A stretch of 64,000 nucleotides of DNA, taken from contig CM049322.1 in assembly GCA_026874595.1 (NCBI GenBank), positions 49,329,340 to 49,393,339 on the forward strand, read 5' to 3'. Shown in pieces: positions 25,591 to 37,764 of the stretch. This DNA is from Sipunculus nudus. Lineage: Eukaryota > Annelida > Sipuncula > Golfingiida > Sipunculidae. The position numbers and the translations under genes are program-made. A model generated the notes under the pieces. That model saw only the letters and a program-made list of their open reading frames with translations, was not told the origin of the DNA and ran no database searches. Within the stretch, counting starts at the first letter, position 1, and each line of letters starts with the position of its first letter.

Positions 25591-26142
25591 TTCCCAGCTG
25601 ATTATAACAGAATGTACAGTACTCTATATAACCATACACACCAGAAAGATAACTAAAATTCCGAAAATTAATCCAATTCCTAACTATATCATATATGGTC
25701 CGACGGACGGTCAATTTTCCCGTTACATATGTATATTTGGATTCAAGAACTCCAAAGGGTTAACTCACCTGCCGTGGGATATTCTTGGAATTTCATTGGC
25801 TGAACACCGATTTATCGCAGAAATAACATCATTTTCCTGAGTGAATCCAGAAACCCGATCAGCAGTACAGGGTTTAGCAGGGAATATCTGCACTGTACTG
25901 GTTTCACTTAATTAATTAATTGCCCTGCGCACAACCCTATATGCGATAACACTCTCACTTGATTACTTGCTTAATCAAATAATTATGCTCGCTGCACTCA
26001 TGCATGCTTAATGACACATGTTAATTGTCCACAAATTTAGCCATACAAAAAGAAGAAATATATATATACAACCCCGATTCCAATCCAGATTTTATTAGCA
26101 TAACATGTATATATATATATAAATACGCCGTTCACACACACA

Positions 26143-26143
<1 letters not shown>

Positions 26144-26187
<44 letters not shown>
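26144..26187. repeat. (AT)n microsatellite
   Basis: About 22 AT dinucleotides inside the Mutator-like element, preceded by a short CA run. Confidence 0.95.
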
Positions 26188-27454
26188 TGATAAAAAAATG
26201 ATCATTCCTAAGAGATTATAGTCTTAGTAATGCTTCTGCTTCAGAAACATAGTAACTACGCTTTTTTTTCATAACAACGTTTTAAATTGGTCTCTCATTG
26301 CAGCACTTTCATAAAAAAATGCTGATCAAGAGTACGGCATTCTAGAGGGAATATTTGTATTGTACTGGTTTCACTTAATTATTATCAAGTGCTTTGATGT
26401 CTGTGTAGATTGGGCGGGGAGGTATACGGGGCTTCCAGGAAACCCATCACGTACCCAATCTGGTTTCACGCATGGCTGTTCTCGGCAACCCAACAGTGTA
26501 CTCGACCGCGTGGTTTCCTCAGTATTAACACACGTATTTATTCATTATTTTCTAATTATTTGATAAAATATTATCCATGTTCATTGAAATTTATTCAATT
26601 TCTCATATGTTGTGGCTTGGTTTAGTAATGAATAAATTGGGTTAATAAAACAAATATTTGCAACCAGTGTTTAATAATCAAGTGCTAGAGAATTTATCTC
26701 TCTAAGTTTAGATTTCGTTAAGGTCTTATGATCGTGAATAAGTTATTGGCGTGTATCGTTTATATGGTTGGTTCAAAAACTAGACCAGTCCTCAGAGCGC
26801 AAAAAGTAAGCGGCTAAAACATTACGTCATACTTGAATCTCATTAAATTTATATCATTTTTCACATAATTTATCATCATTGTTCAATTTGTTCAACGGTT
26901 AAAATATTGTCCGCTAAAAATTACATTTACTCCACTCCAAGGGTAAAAATGGTCCATTTGACATATTCTCTCGTTATACCATTCGAAAACTTAGAGAATT
27001 TCATGGAATAAACAAACAAAAAATAAAGTGCATCAGTTACAGGAGCATATTTTCTTTATCATTAAAACATCAAAGTTTGAAAATACAAGCTTTGTAGTGG
27101 ATAAGATCTGTGACGATTTAGGCCCGGTAAAGGTACCCGAAGAGTTAAATTAGCCTTTCATTCGACTATCCAAAGTACCGTAATAAACGCAGGTGATTCG
27201 GAATATTTTACGTTCTAAATCTTGTGTACGGACTAATCTAACGTAACCAGTCGTAATATGTAAACAAAATTATTTGTTATAGAGTGTAAATGCATTTTAA
27301 TTTGGGCCTAGGAGATGTATTAGGGGAAAATTGTCCGTCTGTCTGATCATATATGTTATAGTTAAGAATCGTCGTAATTTACGGAATTTTAGTCACATTT
27401 TTTGTAACTATGGTTAATGTACTGTCAATTTTTTTTTTAAATCAATAGGAATAT

Positions 27455-27732
27455 GTGAAATATTCGCACAGAACACGTATGATACGGCCGTTTTTATTGG
27501 GCCCGGGTTTTCTGACGGCCCCAAATTGAGGTAATTTGACACTTATTAAAAGTAATAATTCAGCACTAAAATCACGAATTATCACAAAAATTTTTATTTG
27601 TTTGGGAAGGATGAGACCCAGTCTTCACCATTAGTTCAATTTCAGGATCGTTTCTATTACGTAAAGGTCATTTATCGAGTGTTTTAATTGGGCCCGGGTT
27701 TCTCCAGTTGGGCCCGGGTTTCAGTGTGTCCC
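27455..27732 (-). repeat. right terminal inverted repeat of the Mutator-like element
   Basis: Inverted copy of 25312-25590 ending in CAGTGTGTCCC, next to the right copy of GTCTAACAG. Confidence 0.75.
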
Positions 27733-27741
27733 GTCTAACAG

Positions 27742-28045
27742 ACAGGTTACACCACAGTCAACAAAAATCACCCCCGCTGGTCTCGTCTTCACGGTTCAGT
27801 AAGTAGCGTGTAGTGCCCCTAGTCTAGAGATCATGAGTTCGATATCCGATTCAGGCGACTTCTGATATTCAGTTGTAGTAGTTAGAATAGGTTTTTTCTA
27901 CTCTCGGGTTCGTTTGGTCCTGTCACTTGAAAGGATAGTCAATATAAAATAGTGCATCTATTAAATAATGAGAACAGGCAGTTTACATTATATTTTCATG
28001 TCCCAGAACGCAGACCGCATTCTTATCACTCTCCACATACTGTAA

Positions 28046-28047
<2 letters not shown>
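27742..28047. other. spacer with a weak tRNA/SINE-like motif
   Basis: GAGTTCGATATCC at 27836-27848 resembles a pol III B box and lies about 40 bases after a GTAGCGTGTAGTG motif. This could be a decayed tRNA-derived SINE head. No tRNA fold is evident. Confidence 0.25.

Positions 28048-28120
<73 letters not shown>
28048..28120. repeat. (AT)n microsatellite
   Basis: About 36 uninterrupted TA dinucleotides, among the longest in the window. Confidence 0.95.
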
Positions 28121-28121
<1 letters not shown>

Positions 28122-28216
28122 TGATCCCACCTGTGCCTTCCGAAGGAAGGCCAGTATTGCAAGCACGGTTGTACCCGGTCACAGTTTTGCACCTGTGTTC
28201 AACGTTTGTTCCAGTG

Positions 28217-28300
28217 CCAAAAAGGCTAAACCAGCTGTTTTAAATGACTACAGATCGGTGACACTCACTTCAATCGCCATGAAATGCTTAGAAAAACTTG
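28217..28300 (+). pseudogene. LINE reverse-transcriptase fragment (CR1/jockey type)
   Basis: The translation contains NDYRSVTLTSIAMKCLEKL, which matches the N-terminal palm motif NDYRPVALTSxxMKCxEKL of jockey-superfamily non-LTR reverse transcriptases. The downstream HLDPDQ also fits this family. Only about 30-50 residues remain and no domain continues on either side. Confidence 0.6.
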
Positions 28301-28714
28301 ATCTGAAGGACATCAAGCAATATGCGGGTGTTCACTTGGACCCAGATCAGCTTGGACCCACTTTACAGAATAAAGAGGTGCCCATATTAGCTAACATTAT
28401 GAAAAGAAGAAAAAAAATTAACTGCCAAAAAGGGCCCACTTTATAGAGTTGTCCATTTTCTGGAGTTGCTCACTAAGAGAGGTCGGACTTCAGCCTTAAT
28501 TTTACTCGCTGTTTATAAATAACAGATGAAAATTATAACAGTCGTGAGAACATAATGAATGAATTAATTACGATAAATATAAAATTATTTATATTCGGAA
28601 ACAATCAATTACAATTTATACTGTTATAATATACGACTCAGCCATGTCTGTATACATGCAAAAGAAAGAAGAAAAGAAAATTAAAGAAAAGATAAAATAA
28701 AAAGAGAGGATGGC

Positions 28715-28732
28715 GGGGGGGGGGGGGGGGGG
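28715..28732 (+). repeat. poly(G) tract, 18 bases
   Basis: Uninterrupted G18 after an A/G-rich stretch. Confidence 0.95.
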
Positions 28733-29287
28733 TCCGCAACACACATGTTTCCATGGCGACTATACTCATTCATAGGCATTGGGTTTTAACTAGACATTGG
28801 CTTCCTGCACATTTCCGGGGCTTTTCTTTATTTTTTTACGACAAATCATTCAATATTAAATTTTTTAATATTTGTTCCATGGATTCGCCGATCCTTTTTC
28901 GTGGATAATTCCCCCCCCCCCGGCAAATGAAGACCATACCCTTGGTAATATAGCTATATGATTCGCAAACTCTCTCAAAGGATCCTGAAAGGTATGAAAA
29001 TGAACTAAATTTTCTGTTCATCCTAATCACCATTTCAAGAAATTAAGCATTTTTTTTTTTTTAATTTTCATTTTTTTTGTCTCGATCAGGAAAACACGCA
29101 CCATATTTTCGTTTACAGGATGTGTAGAAAAACATTATTCTCGTTCGTAGCTCTAATTGTTTCCAGCTGGTGTCTGTATAGTAGGACGAAATCCCTTTTA
29201 TATTTAGGTCCTTGAATGATGCATTTTAAACTACATAGTCGATCTTGTAAAATGAAAGCGTGTTTGCTCTTCTTAGAATTCTCTTGT

Positions 29288-29308
29288 GGGGGGGGGGGGG
29301 GGGGGGGG
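29288..29308 (+). repeat. poly(G) tract, 21 bases
   Basis: Longest G run in the window, followed by GATTCAGAGGCGTACG. As at 7847, a G tract sits beside a GGCGTA-type sequence. Confidence 0.95.
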
Positions 29309-29839
29309 ATTCAGAGGCGTACGTAAGTCAGGGAATGTTTTAAATAAGCCATCAAATTGTAAATATCCTTTTTTCCTGTTAAATAATTTATATACTAGTA
29401 ATTTATAACCCACCACATTCATACACATGTATTTCATAATAAAAACAAAATTTCACATTTATTTTTATAATTACAATGTATTAATTTTCCATATATTTCA
29501 ATCATATTTATTTTCACAGCTCGATTAATTGGGATTGGCATATATTCGCATCCAATCCGTATCGACGCCCCTTTAGTTAAAGATGTATTAATTAAAAAGC
29601 TGTATGGACATAGAAAACATTAATCATATTATATATATTGTCATAGCTAACGTCAGTTTTTCGACAAATAAAATTTCTAGTTTACAAGAAAGGGTACAAA
29701 ACACCTAGTTCTAGTGCCATATTGATTAATAATGATGCTTCTGAATGCGCATAAGCCTATATTTATGTATATATGCAAGATCTCCATTTTTTCAGTTATT
29801 CTGAATACATCTTTGATAGGCCTAAGTATGTAATACATG

Positions 29840-30095
29840 TGTTTGATAAACAAGGGACCCATGGGTCACGGCGCTCAGCTGTTATATATGATAAAAAATA
29901 TGATTTGGGAAAGAGGCATATGCTGGTTTTGTGTGGTGATAAATATAAGCTTTATTATGAGCTGTTGGTGTTTAGCTTATGTATGATTTTGATAGTATCT
30001 TTGGAGACAGGGAAGAGGATTGATTTCATTTATTTTATTAACAAATGGAGTGCTATTGTCACACAGATTTTGACTTGGCCATATAACTTATAAGC
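29840..30095 (+). repeat. interspersed repeat with GGGACCCATGGGTCACGG core
   Basis: Two blocks, CAAGGGACCCATGGGTCACG..CGCTCAGCTG (29851-29881) and TGGAGTGCTATTGTCACAC..ACTTGGCCATATAACTT (30047-30090), are both found in reverse at 52140-52277 but in swapped order. That suggests units cut from a tandem or longer family. The core recurs at 30455-30472. The 106-codon opening across it is not conserved. Confidence 0.5.
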
Positions 30096-30100
30096 AGCAC

Positions 30101-31254
30101 ATATAATAAAAAAGATTTAACTATTTATTAACATTTAATAACAAATATTGTGCAAATATAATTTTTATTAAAAATAATAAGAGAATCATATGATTTTTTA
30201 AAATAAAATATAACTGAAATAATTATTAAAATAATATTATAGAAGATATGCATTCATGAATACATTTTGAAAGTATTTGCACTGGTATTCAAATACTTTC
30301 ATTTTTACCTGAATTCCCATTCTTATGCAAGAAATTTTATAATGGAGTACATATTCATATTTATATTCATATACATTTGCAAAGTATTTGCACCATGTCT
30401 GGTATTTATTCAGTTTTAGCCAAACAATGATGTTGAGAATCCAGAATATAAACAAAGGACCCATGGGTCACGACAAAAGTTTGAAATTTTTGCAAATGCA
30501 AAATATGAAAAATATTCTATTGTAATGTTTTATATTTATATAAGCATATGAGAAGCTAAGAGGAAAGGGCCCTCCTACTTGGTTATAGTAAAGTTCTCTA
30601 TATATGATTGCAAACTAATACTCTGACAAGACTGTCATGAAGAAAAACAGTAAAATTTTTCAGATACTGTGACGCATATGAAAAATTTACAGATGGACTG
30701 GCAAGTGGACAGAATGGACTAATACCTTCATTTCACTTTCCAGGTTATAATGCATTTAAGTTTATATATAAGCCTATTTTTTTTAGCATATCCACTTTTT
30801 TCATTAATAGTTTTTATCTGATTCATTTTTTTATTTACAAGTGTTATAAATTTGTAATATAAAAGTGTAAATATAAGTTAAAATATTAGAATTCTAAGTT
30901 GCAATCATTAAATATTCAGATTGTAGCTCACATTGGGTCATATTATGCATAAACATATATTTTATTATTTTTAAATCAAATGTTTAAACTGAATGTAAAA
31001 GAAAATAATGCCACAACATGGCATTTACAAAATTATTCCTTGAATTCCTATTAAAAATTTTTGCAGATTGTCAGAGGAGAAGCCTGCTAGTAGTGGCCAA
31101 GCTGGGTCAAGGCAAGCTGCCTGGGATGGGTTACATAATGCAAGTGAAGGTTGTACTACTACGTGGGCCAGATGTAAAGAACACTTGACATGGTGTATGA
31201 AAACAAAAATAAAAGCTACTCTTTTCAAACAATTTCTTTGAAATTTCAGATTTT
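30101..31254. other. AT-rich, no gene seen
   Basis: Contains CAAATACTTTC / GAAAGTATTTGCA inverted fragments (30262-30390) and a third GGACCCATGGGTCACG core at 30455. Otherwise featureless. Confidence 0.4.
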
Positions 31255-31908
31255 AAAAGATTAAATCCTTATGTATATATGCTGTGAAAATTAAATCAAC
31301 AGTGCTTACAGGGAAAAAAACGTGCCACTGCCAAAGTTGGACGAAATTTAAGGTATTGATTTTTTATTTATGCTGATAACTTGAAAAATTTGCAAAATTC
31401 AGATCTATTTTTGGGCAAACAATTGAATCTTGATTAAATAAAGTTATATTCCTGAAAAATAGTCTTCAGCTTCAGATATTCTCATGTTAAGTGAGCAAAT
31501 ATATTTCCGGATTTTTAAAAAAAAAATTGCATTATATTTGGGCCTATAACTTCAAAATAATACCCAATACTGACCTAATTTTTGGTATGTGCACAGAAAA
31601 TGTATGGAAGAATATGAATACTAAATATGATTAAAAACAGATCAGTGGTTTTGATATTAGGCAGACTTGAAGTGTAACAATTGCTTGTTTATGGAAAACG
31701 GAGGTTTTTCCTTAATATCTCGAAGGAACGAAGTTCTAATGACCCAATTTTCGGTATGGTAGGAGATTTTGGGGACATCTAATGGTATGCAGAATTTAGG
31801 ATTCGTAGGTCCAACGGTTTTAAAACGTGCCCTGTTAACGGACGGACGGCCGGACGACGGACAAAGGACCACGACTTTAGCTCAGATGACTTATAGTCAG
31901 CTGAGCTA
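31255..31908 (-). repeat. interspersed repeat family R1 (CGTCCGTCCG-type), minus copy
   Basis: Read on the minus strand it starts with AGCTCAGCTGACTATAAGTC, then TGTCCGTCGTCCG, CCGTTGGACCTACGAAT and AGATGTCCCCAAAATC, and continues for about 650 bases. Two plus-strand copies with the same block order lie at 46660-47285 and 50292-50930. The 71-codon minus-strand opening here is not maintained in those copies. Confidence 0.75.
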
Positions 31909-31996
31909 AAAATATTCATTAACATTTGTAAAATAAATTATAAATTTGAAATGAAATTACCAAGAAAATAAATAATTTACTTAAATTATACAATTC

Positions 31997-32266
31997 ACTG
32001 ACTCAATCTTATCAACTAAGTAAAATCCACCCCTGCCAAGTACTGATTTATCCACATATTTCTTAATATTCCTCCTGAGTCGATAAATTCTCACAAGCCA
32101 TGTTGTTACCGGTAATCAGATGCATGACGGGATACCTTGGCTGTTTCACGGATATCCCACATCAACCAGGACCGCCGGGCATGCATTCACTTACAAGTGG
32201 GCCGGAATATGACTCCCTTTGACAAGCAGCGCAAGCCCCTCGACCTGGGACAGCTGCATCATTGAT
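31997..32266 (+). repeat. 270-bp inverted arm, left
   Basis: Near-identical reverse complement of 35122-35388. It begins ACTGACTCAATCTTATCAAC and ends GACAGCTGCATCATT. A few substitutions and small indels separate the arms. Confidence 0.9.
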
Positions 32267-32269
32267 TGA

Positions 32270-33125
32270 TTGGTTGGTTTTATTAAGGTAGTCAGATACA
32301 TGCATTCAAAGATCATTAATCATAATATACAGTATCTTGACGTTACCAGGATTAACATAAACAGTTTAAAACTCAAACTTATTTACATAGTAGTCTTTGA
32401 GATCAAGATTTATACAAGAAATCAATTAAGGCAAGCTGGAATACTTGATATATAAATTAAACTACAAATAGTAATTTCAATCAGTCATATTAAAATGGAT
32501 GTTGTAAATAAAACTACATTTTAAGAAACAGTGTGATGAATAGAAAAGTGATGACTAACACGGTTTCTTGACCAAAGCATTATTATTTATCACACCTGCA
32601 CTGACAGATGAACTGCGGGGAGGGCCTTCTGGTAATTAACTCTGACCCGAGCGGGGTTACCCCCGTGAATTAGCTTACCAAAAACAGTTATTGACCGTGA
32701 GCGTGGTTAATGAGGCGATTAGCAGATACTAATAACTTTGTGTAATAGAGAATTGATAACGATTTTGTCGTTTATAACAAATTATTACGATATGCCCAAT
32801 CGCGAAAATTTAACCACGTGAAAAATTGCCTGAGCGCGAAAATTGAGCCCCGTAAATTCAAAGCCAACCACAGTAAATGTTACAGTGCACATTTTACTTT
32901 AACGGTTTTTCAGATGTATGATTTGAATGCACGGTGTGTAAAGCACAGAACGCATGTCCTACTGACGGTCTGTCCCATATATAATTATGTACAATACTTA
33001 TATCAAAGTGCGAATGGCCTCACTCGCGGTGTGTCAAATATACATGTATGTGTTACGAACGGGAAAATCATTAGTTCAATATTCCAATGGTCCAAGAGGT
33101 TAAACGTTGTTCACATTACCTTTTA
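32270..33125. other. no gene seen
   Basis: Between the left arm and the L1-like relic. The 102-codon opening at 32818-33126 has no recognised family motif. Confidence 0.4.
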
Positions 33126-33169
33126 AATTTGGAAAAAAAAATCAATTTTGAAGAAATCAGTTGCTATGG

Positions 33170-34480
33170 GTATAAGGAATTATGTAAACCTAAATGATTA
33201 CACAGTGGACGAGATTAAATCTTTTTTTCCAGAAGAAATATTCACGGACGACGAACGTGAGTGATACAGATAGATCAAATTTCCTTAGCAAACTTAAGAT
33301 CCAGACACTATCAGAAACTGAGAGTCGTATTTGTGAAGCTGCAATTAAAAACAGAGATATCCTTGAAGAATTAAAAGGAAAAGAAAAATAATAAGATATT
33401 ATAGGTAACGATGGTTCACCTCAAGAGTTTTATTTAACCTTTGCTGATCTTTTGCATGCATGGTTGATGACATAATATCCTGTTCGGATAGCAATATTTC
33501 TAAAAGATCATTATTTACCCTCCATAACAGATTGGGATATGTCGATGTTTTTCTCTTTAGGGTGCGCATCTTATATGTAAATACAAATGGGGCAAAGTTG
33601 TATTAATAGAATTGATATATAACAGGATATCTTAACTTAGAAAGAGGTACTCCTGAGGGAGGACCTTTAGCACCATACATTATCTTGCTTGTCATTGAAG
33701 TCTCGGCCACAGCCATTCGTAAATCAAATACTGTAAGAGGAATATGCTAATTAAAATGAGTCTGTTTGCTGTGATATTGCCTTTTCCTGCGTGAAATACA
33801 GATTTCAACGAGTTCTGTATTTCAATTACTTAAGCAATGCGGCAGTTAGAATAAATTACAAGAAGAGTGAGTATGCATAAATTGGTAATAAAAAGGACAC
33901 ACCAAATAATAACATTGGTATTAATTATGTTGATTGTAATACGAGGCTATAAAAATACTAGGAAAACAAACATATAAAGAGAAGTTGTTGCATTCAGGGA
34001 ATTTTGAAAGTGTGTATGAGAGGATGAAAATTAAACTCCCGGAGAAAGCGAACCTTAAAAATTAATATGTTGTTAAAATCATTTGGTATTTCGAAGATTC
34101 AGAAGATTTTTTAAAGATTATCGAGCAACAAAAAGAATCTAGTAAAAAATTGTGTCGTTAATTTTATATGGTTTGTTTGAAAAAATAATAAATATGCAGT
34201 ATTAATCCGAGATGTGCATGGAAAGTGGAGATTTAAATTCATCTGATATAGAAGCAATATTAGACAGAGAACACTTTGCATTAGGAGATGGAAGACTTTT
34301 AACAAAGACAAGGTCTGCTATTGGTTCCAAACTTGTGTTACAATTACATATTTGTCGGTGACATGGATAATATTGGTTCAACTTTACATCCCGGCTACAT
34401 GGAAAGGAGACAATATTTTTTGCCCTTGTTTGAAATCATGGGCCCGTTTTACCTTATAAACTCCATTTAGAGATTTGCAG
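33170..34480 (+). pseudogene. L1/Tx1-like non-LTR reverse-transcriptase relic
   Basis: Motifs in L1 ORF2 order are scattered over all three plus-strand frames: LSETESRICEAAI..DILEELK (about 33304-33378), GNDG..EFYLTFADLLH (about 33409-33465), NLERGTPEGGPLAPY (33634-33678, the R-x-G-x-QGDPLxPYxF motif with Gln and Asp lost), MSLFA where FADD is expected (about 33755), KKSEYA.IGNKKD (about 33860-33900), LLKSFGISKIQKI (about 34072-34108), and a C-terminal VLIRDVHGKW / IGSKLVLQLH region to about 34350. Multiple stops and frameshifts make it long dead. No endonuclease domain or target-site duplication was found. Confidence 0.75.
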
Positions 34481-34624
34481 CAACTGTATGATTATTTAAT
34501 TTACATGCATTAAGGTTGGATGGAAGATCTACAACAGTTATATGAATGGACTGGCCATGCAGTATAAAATACATAGTGCAAATGATCCTAAAATATTGAC
34601 AGAAAGATGTTTCACAGATATTTT

Positions 34625-34627
<3 letters not shown>

Positions 34628-34688
<61 letters not shown>
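34628..34688. repeat. (AT)n microsatellite
   Basis: About 30 uninterrupted AT dinucleotides between the L1-like relic and the right arm. Confidence 0.95.
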
Positions 34689-34690
<2 letters not shown>

Positions 34691-35121
34691 AAATAAAATA
34701 GAAGAAATTGATGTAACAGGAATAATTATTTTCTTAGAAGAAGTCGTTTTAGATGCGGCAAATTTGGATTTGAAATGATTGTATGTTTTGTGTCAAAACA
34801 AAAGTGTGAACAAGGAAATAAAGAAACAATAGGAAATATTTTAAATTTAAATCCTACGTGCCTAGGAGAAATCAAATTTTCTCTGTTACACTTGATATTT
34901 ATGTCTTACATTTGCAGTACAACATTTTGCATAACATTTTATCGGTTATGAAAAATTGAATAAATGGAAAACGAAGAAAACCAGATAACTGAATGGGTTA
35001 AAAATATAATGGGATTGTGAAACCAGTTGTGTCAACCATTAATCTATACAGGTTGTGCAGAATAGCACAGAGTAAAACCCTTATTGATATGTTTTGCTAA
35101 TTTATAATATTCATTTATCGA

Positions 35122-35388
35122 AAATGATGCAGCTGTCCCAGGTCGAGGGGCTTGTCCTGCTTGTCAAAGGGAGTCATATTCCGGCCCATTTGTAGTGAAT
35201 GCATGCCCGGCGGTCCTGGTTGATGTGGAATATCCGTGGAACAGCCAAGGTATCCCGTCATGCATCTGATTACCGGTAACAACATGGCTTGTGAGAATAT
35301 ATCGACTCAGGGGGAATATTAAGAAATATGTGGATAAATCAGTACTTGGCAGGGGTGGATTTAACTTAGTTGATAAGATTGAGTCAGT
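35122..35388 (-). repeat. 270-bp inverted arm, right
   Basis: Inverted partner of 31997-32266. Shared blocks include GATGCAGCTGTCCCAGGTCG, GCATGCCCGGCGGTCCTGGT and GATTACCGGTAACAACATGG. Confidence 0.9.
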
Positions 35389-35728
35389 ATTTCGTCGTGT
35401 GTTGGCCTTTTATAGGAATTAAGCCTTCCAGTGGGAATCTGCACTGGACTCGATCCCGGGAAGTGGCATTTTCCTGCTGGACTGTGACGGGGCAACATAG
35501 ACTATCAGATTTTAAATAGGCCCCAACAGTCCAGTTCTCGACTACCCTACCCAAATCATGGTAACACTCTACAGAGTCATTGGACATATTCATACAGCAG
35601 GCGATATCTGGCGGGAATGTGAGAGATGAGTCAGTTTCATATGGGTTATCTTTTCGAGAGCTGAATGAAAGGAAGAGGAATAGGTTGTTATGAAAATGGA
35701 CAGTAGGTCTTAGAATCCCGCGTTCCAG
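35384..35728 (-). other. unrecognised open stretch, possible exon
   Basis: About 115 codons without a stop on the minus strand, in sequence less AT-rich than its flanks. It contains several cysteines (..DIACCMNMSN.., ..SLCCPVTVQQ..). A pyrimidine tract followed by AG at 35661-35662 could be a splice acceptor. No donor of good consensus follows and I do not recognise a family. It abuts the outer end of the right inverted arm, so it may belong to a repeat. Confidence 0.2.
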
Positions 35729-37764
35729 TCACAACTAGACATTTTTTGGCACCGCAGGTGCCAGAGTATCCCCAGACATAGTACGCCCCCCCCTTAAGAA
35801 TAGGCCCCCATTTTTAGCAGCATATACTGACACTTGGCAAGCAATTATTCTTTCTTCCATCTATCAATCCACAATCTTTTTGAAGATGTTGGTCCTGTGA
35901 CCTTGATCTTTTGGCACATCACAAGGCTATCGAAGATCTTCTGTCACCTTGAATTTGGGACCAATCCATGCTAACGATCTTGAGATATTTAAGAGTTTGT
36001 GTAATTTTCAGCAGAAATGGACATATTCAAGGTCAAGGTCACTCTCTTAGCCAAGGTCATGACCCCATTATAAATAGGCTTTGTCCCCTTACCTATATCT
36101 ATACAAATGTAAAGTTTGAAAAAGATCAGTGAAATATTTTTTGAGTTATCCCGCTCACAAGGTTTTTCTGCGGCTGCGCGGCGGCGGCGGCGGGACCGTC
36201 GTGAAACCATAGTATCCCGACTTTGTCTAGGGATACAATAATGGCTACACATTTAAGGAAATGTAATTAAAATAAAATGATAGGGCAGCATTCGAGGATA
36301 TCAGCTTCGTTGCTTTATGTTTTAGTATGTATATTTATGTTTCTCCTTTGCTACTCTGATTATCTTTAGAATGTGAGCTGTGGTCAGTTTAATCTGTATG
36401 CTGGTCAAGCGTGACATTTGTCTCGTTACTAGGCGCGTTATTCCGATTCCCTCTGCTTCTCACCATCAACGTCTTGAGATTAACCCTTGTGAAAACGCCT
36501 AGGAAGGTTCCAAATAAAAGACCCCTTTAGAATCGAAAAAGTGATTTTTAATCCGCCGTCACCATAAAGTAATTACCTATTCATTGTCCTTTGATGTTTA
36601 ATGAAACTTCTGTAAGGTTGTAGCATAAATGTGATATGCACAAATGCCCTACTTATTCTTAATTTACCAAAGAAGAATGTTTACATGAAGAAGAAGCCTC
36701 CACGTTATATAAAAGTCCCACAGTCCTTTACAACAGGATTTAGACCGGGACCCCACTCCGATATTATCGCTGTTGAAACTGGAAAAAGCGGGCGTCAATA
36801 GGCGTCCATGCAGGGTACCAGTCGATCAACGTCCCTAACAACAAGTTCAAAAAGGTTTATGTTTTAATCATGGCGGGCTGACACGGATCTTTAGGGAATA
36901 ATGTTTCATGAATATATTGAGGTAAGAACGTGGTTATGTTGCGAGAAAGACTCATTTTACTGCCAAAGACATGACCGGATGTATTTTAATGTGTATATTT
37001 AGCACGTTTAGAGTTTTTTTGTGCCTTCTACCATATCACCATTACAAGGCCTAATTCTACACGTCATTCCATCAGCTGTGATTATGGATTCCGCAAGAAA
37101 CGTGACATGTGGCAGCTTGTCCATAATGACGTCACGGTCGGACATGTCGCCAGGTTATCGCAGGCAGCATGTTATAGTGAGAGACTGAAGGTAAAACGCC
37201 ATATTTTTAAAGAGCATGATTTTAATTAATAAATATGAAAACTATGATCTTAATATATTTATATTATGAAAATTTAAATTTGTAATGGCATATATCTTAC
37301 AGTTTGTAATGAATAAGAAATATCTGTATCAGTATATTTTCATAATTTTTGTTTAATTTTAAATATTTTTTTTAAATATAATAGACCAAGCCACTGAGAA
37401 CATAAACATTCCATAATAAAAGACCATATACACTCTGTGATAAACATTGTTTCCTGCATTCAAATCCCTATAATGTCCGTTTCTCTACCCTTGTCCATCG
37501 GATATTATTTTGCGATTATCTCCAGCTAAAATTAACCTGCCAAACAAAGATTGCACCATTTGCAGAAAGAGGAAAATGCATAATTTTTGATACTATATCT
37601 GCTATAAATATTATTCACTTTACGGCCTGGTTGACATGTCTCATATATATCCGTGATGAATGGCGTCCCTAACAAGAGACAACTATTTATCCCACTTTGA
37701 TATGGATATGAAGTAGTGACTGTGATGCAACAGTGAATAGTACAGAAGGAGAACACAACTTTCA
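35729..37764. other. no gene seen; interspersed-repeat-like sequence
   Basis: 35870-36245 is rich in AAGGTCA-type motifs (AAGGTCAAGGTCAC) and ends in a GCGGCGGCGG run (36178-36190), typical of dispersed molluscan repeats, but only one copy is seen here. A perfect TGACGTCA lies at 37127-37134 in a less AT-rich patch. No reading frame is supported. Confidence 0.35.

Larger units (their letters stand above)
25312..27732. mobile_element. Mutator-like non-autonomous element with long inverted ends
   Basis: The two ends, about 25312-25590 and 27455-27732, are inverted copies of roughly 270 bases with scattered differences. Each carries two tandem GAAACCCGGGCCCAA motifs, a TTACGTAATAGAAACGATC block and a GGGGCCGTCAGAAAA block. 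The nonamer GTCTAACAG flanks the element at 25303-25311 and 27733-27741. Long terminal inverted repeats with a 9-bp target duplication are the pattern of MULEs. The interior (25.6-27.4 kb) has no transposase; it contains two related GTACTGGTTTCACTTAATTA segments (25896 and 26362) and an (AT)n array. Confidence 0.75.
28361..29839. other. no gene seen; homopolymer-rich
   Basis: AT-rich sequence with two long G tracts, a C tract (28910-28921) and T tracts. No supported reading frame. Confidence 0.5.
31997..35388. mobile_element. 3.4-kb structure with long inverted ends around an L1-like relic
   Basis: Two 270-bp arms face each other across 2.86 kb holding an L1-like reverse-transcriptase relic and an (AT)n array. 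Either a DNA element with long inverted ends that received the LINE, or two independent copies of one short repeat in opposite orientation. No clear target duplication: the left flank is ..ACAATTC and the right flank is ATTTCG.. Confidence 0.45.

Noticed and set aside
27952-28446. 164-codon opening taken as one protein
   Set aside because: About 25 codons are an (AT)n array; only the short LINE-derived part (28217-28300) is meaningful and it is a fragment.
29773-30093. 106-codon plus-strand opening
   Set aside because: Overlaps a dispersed repeat whose other copy does not preserve the frame; no domain recognised.
32818-33126. 102-codon plus-strand opening between the inverted arms
   Set aside because: No recognisable motif, and not in frame with the L1-like remains that follow.
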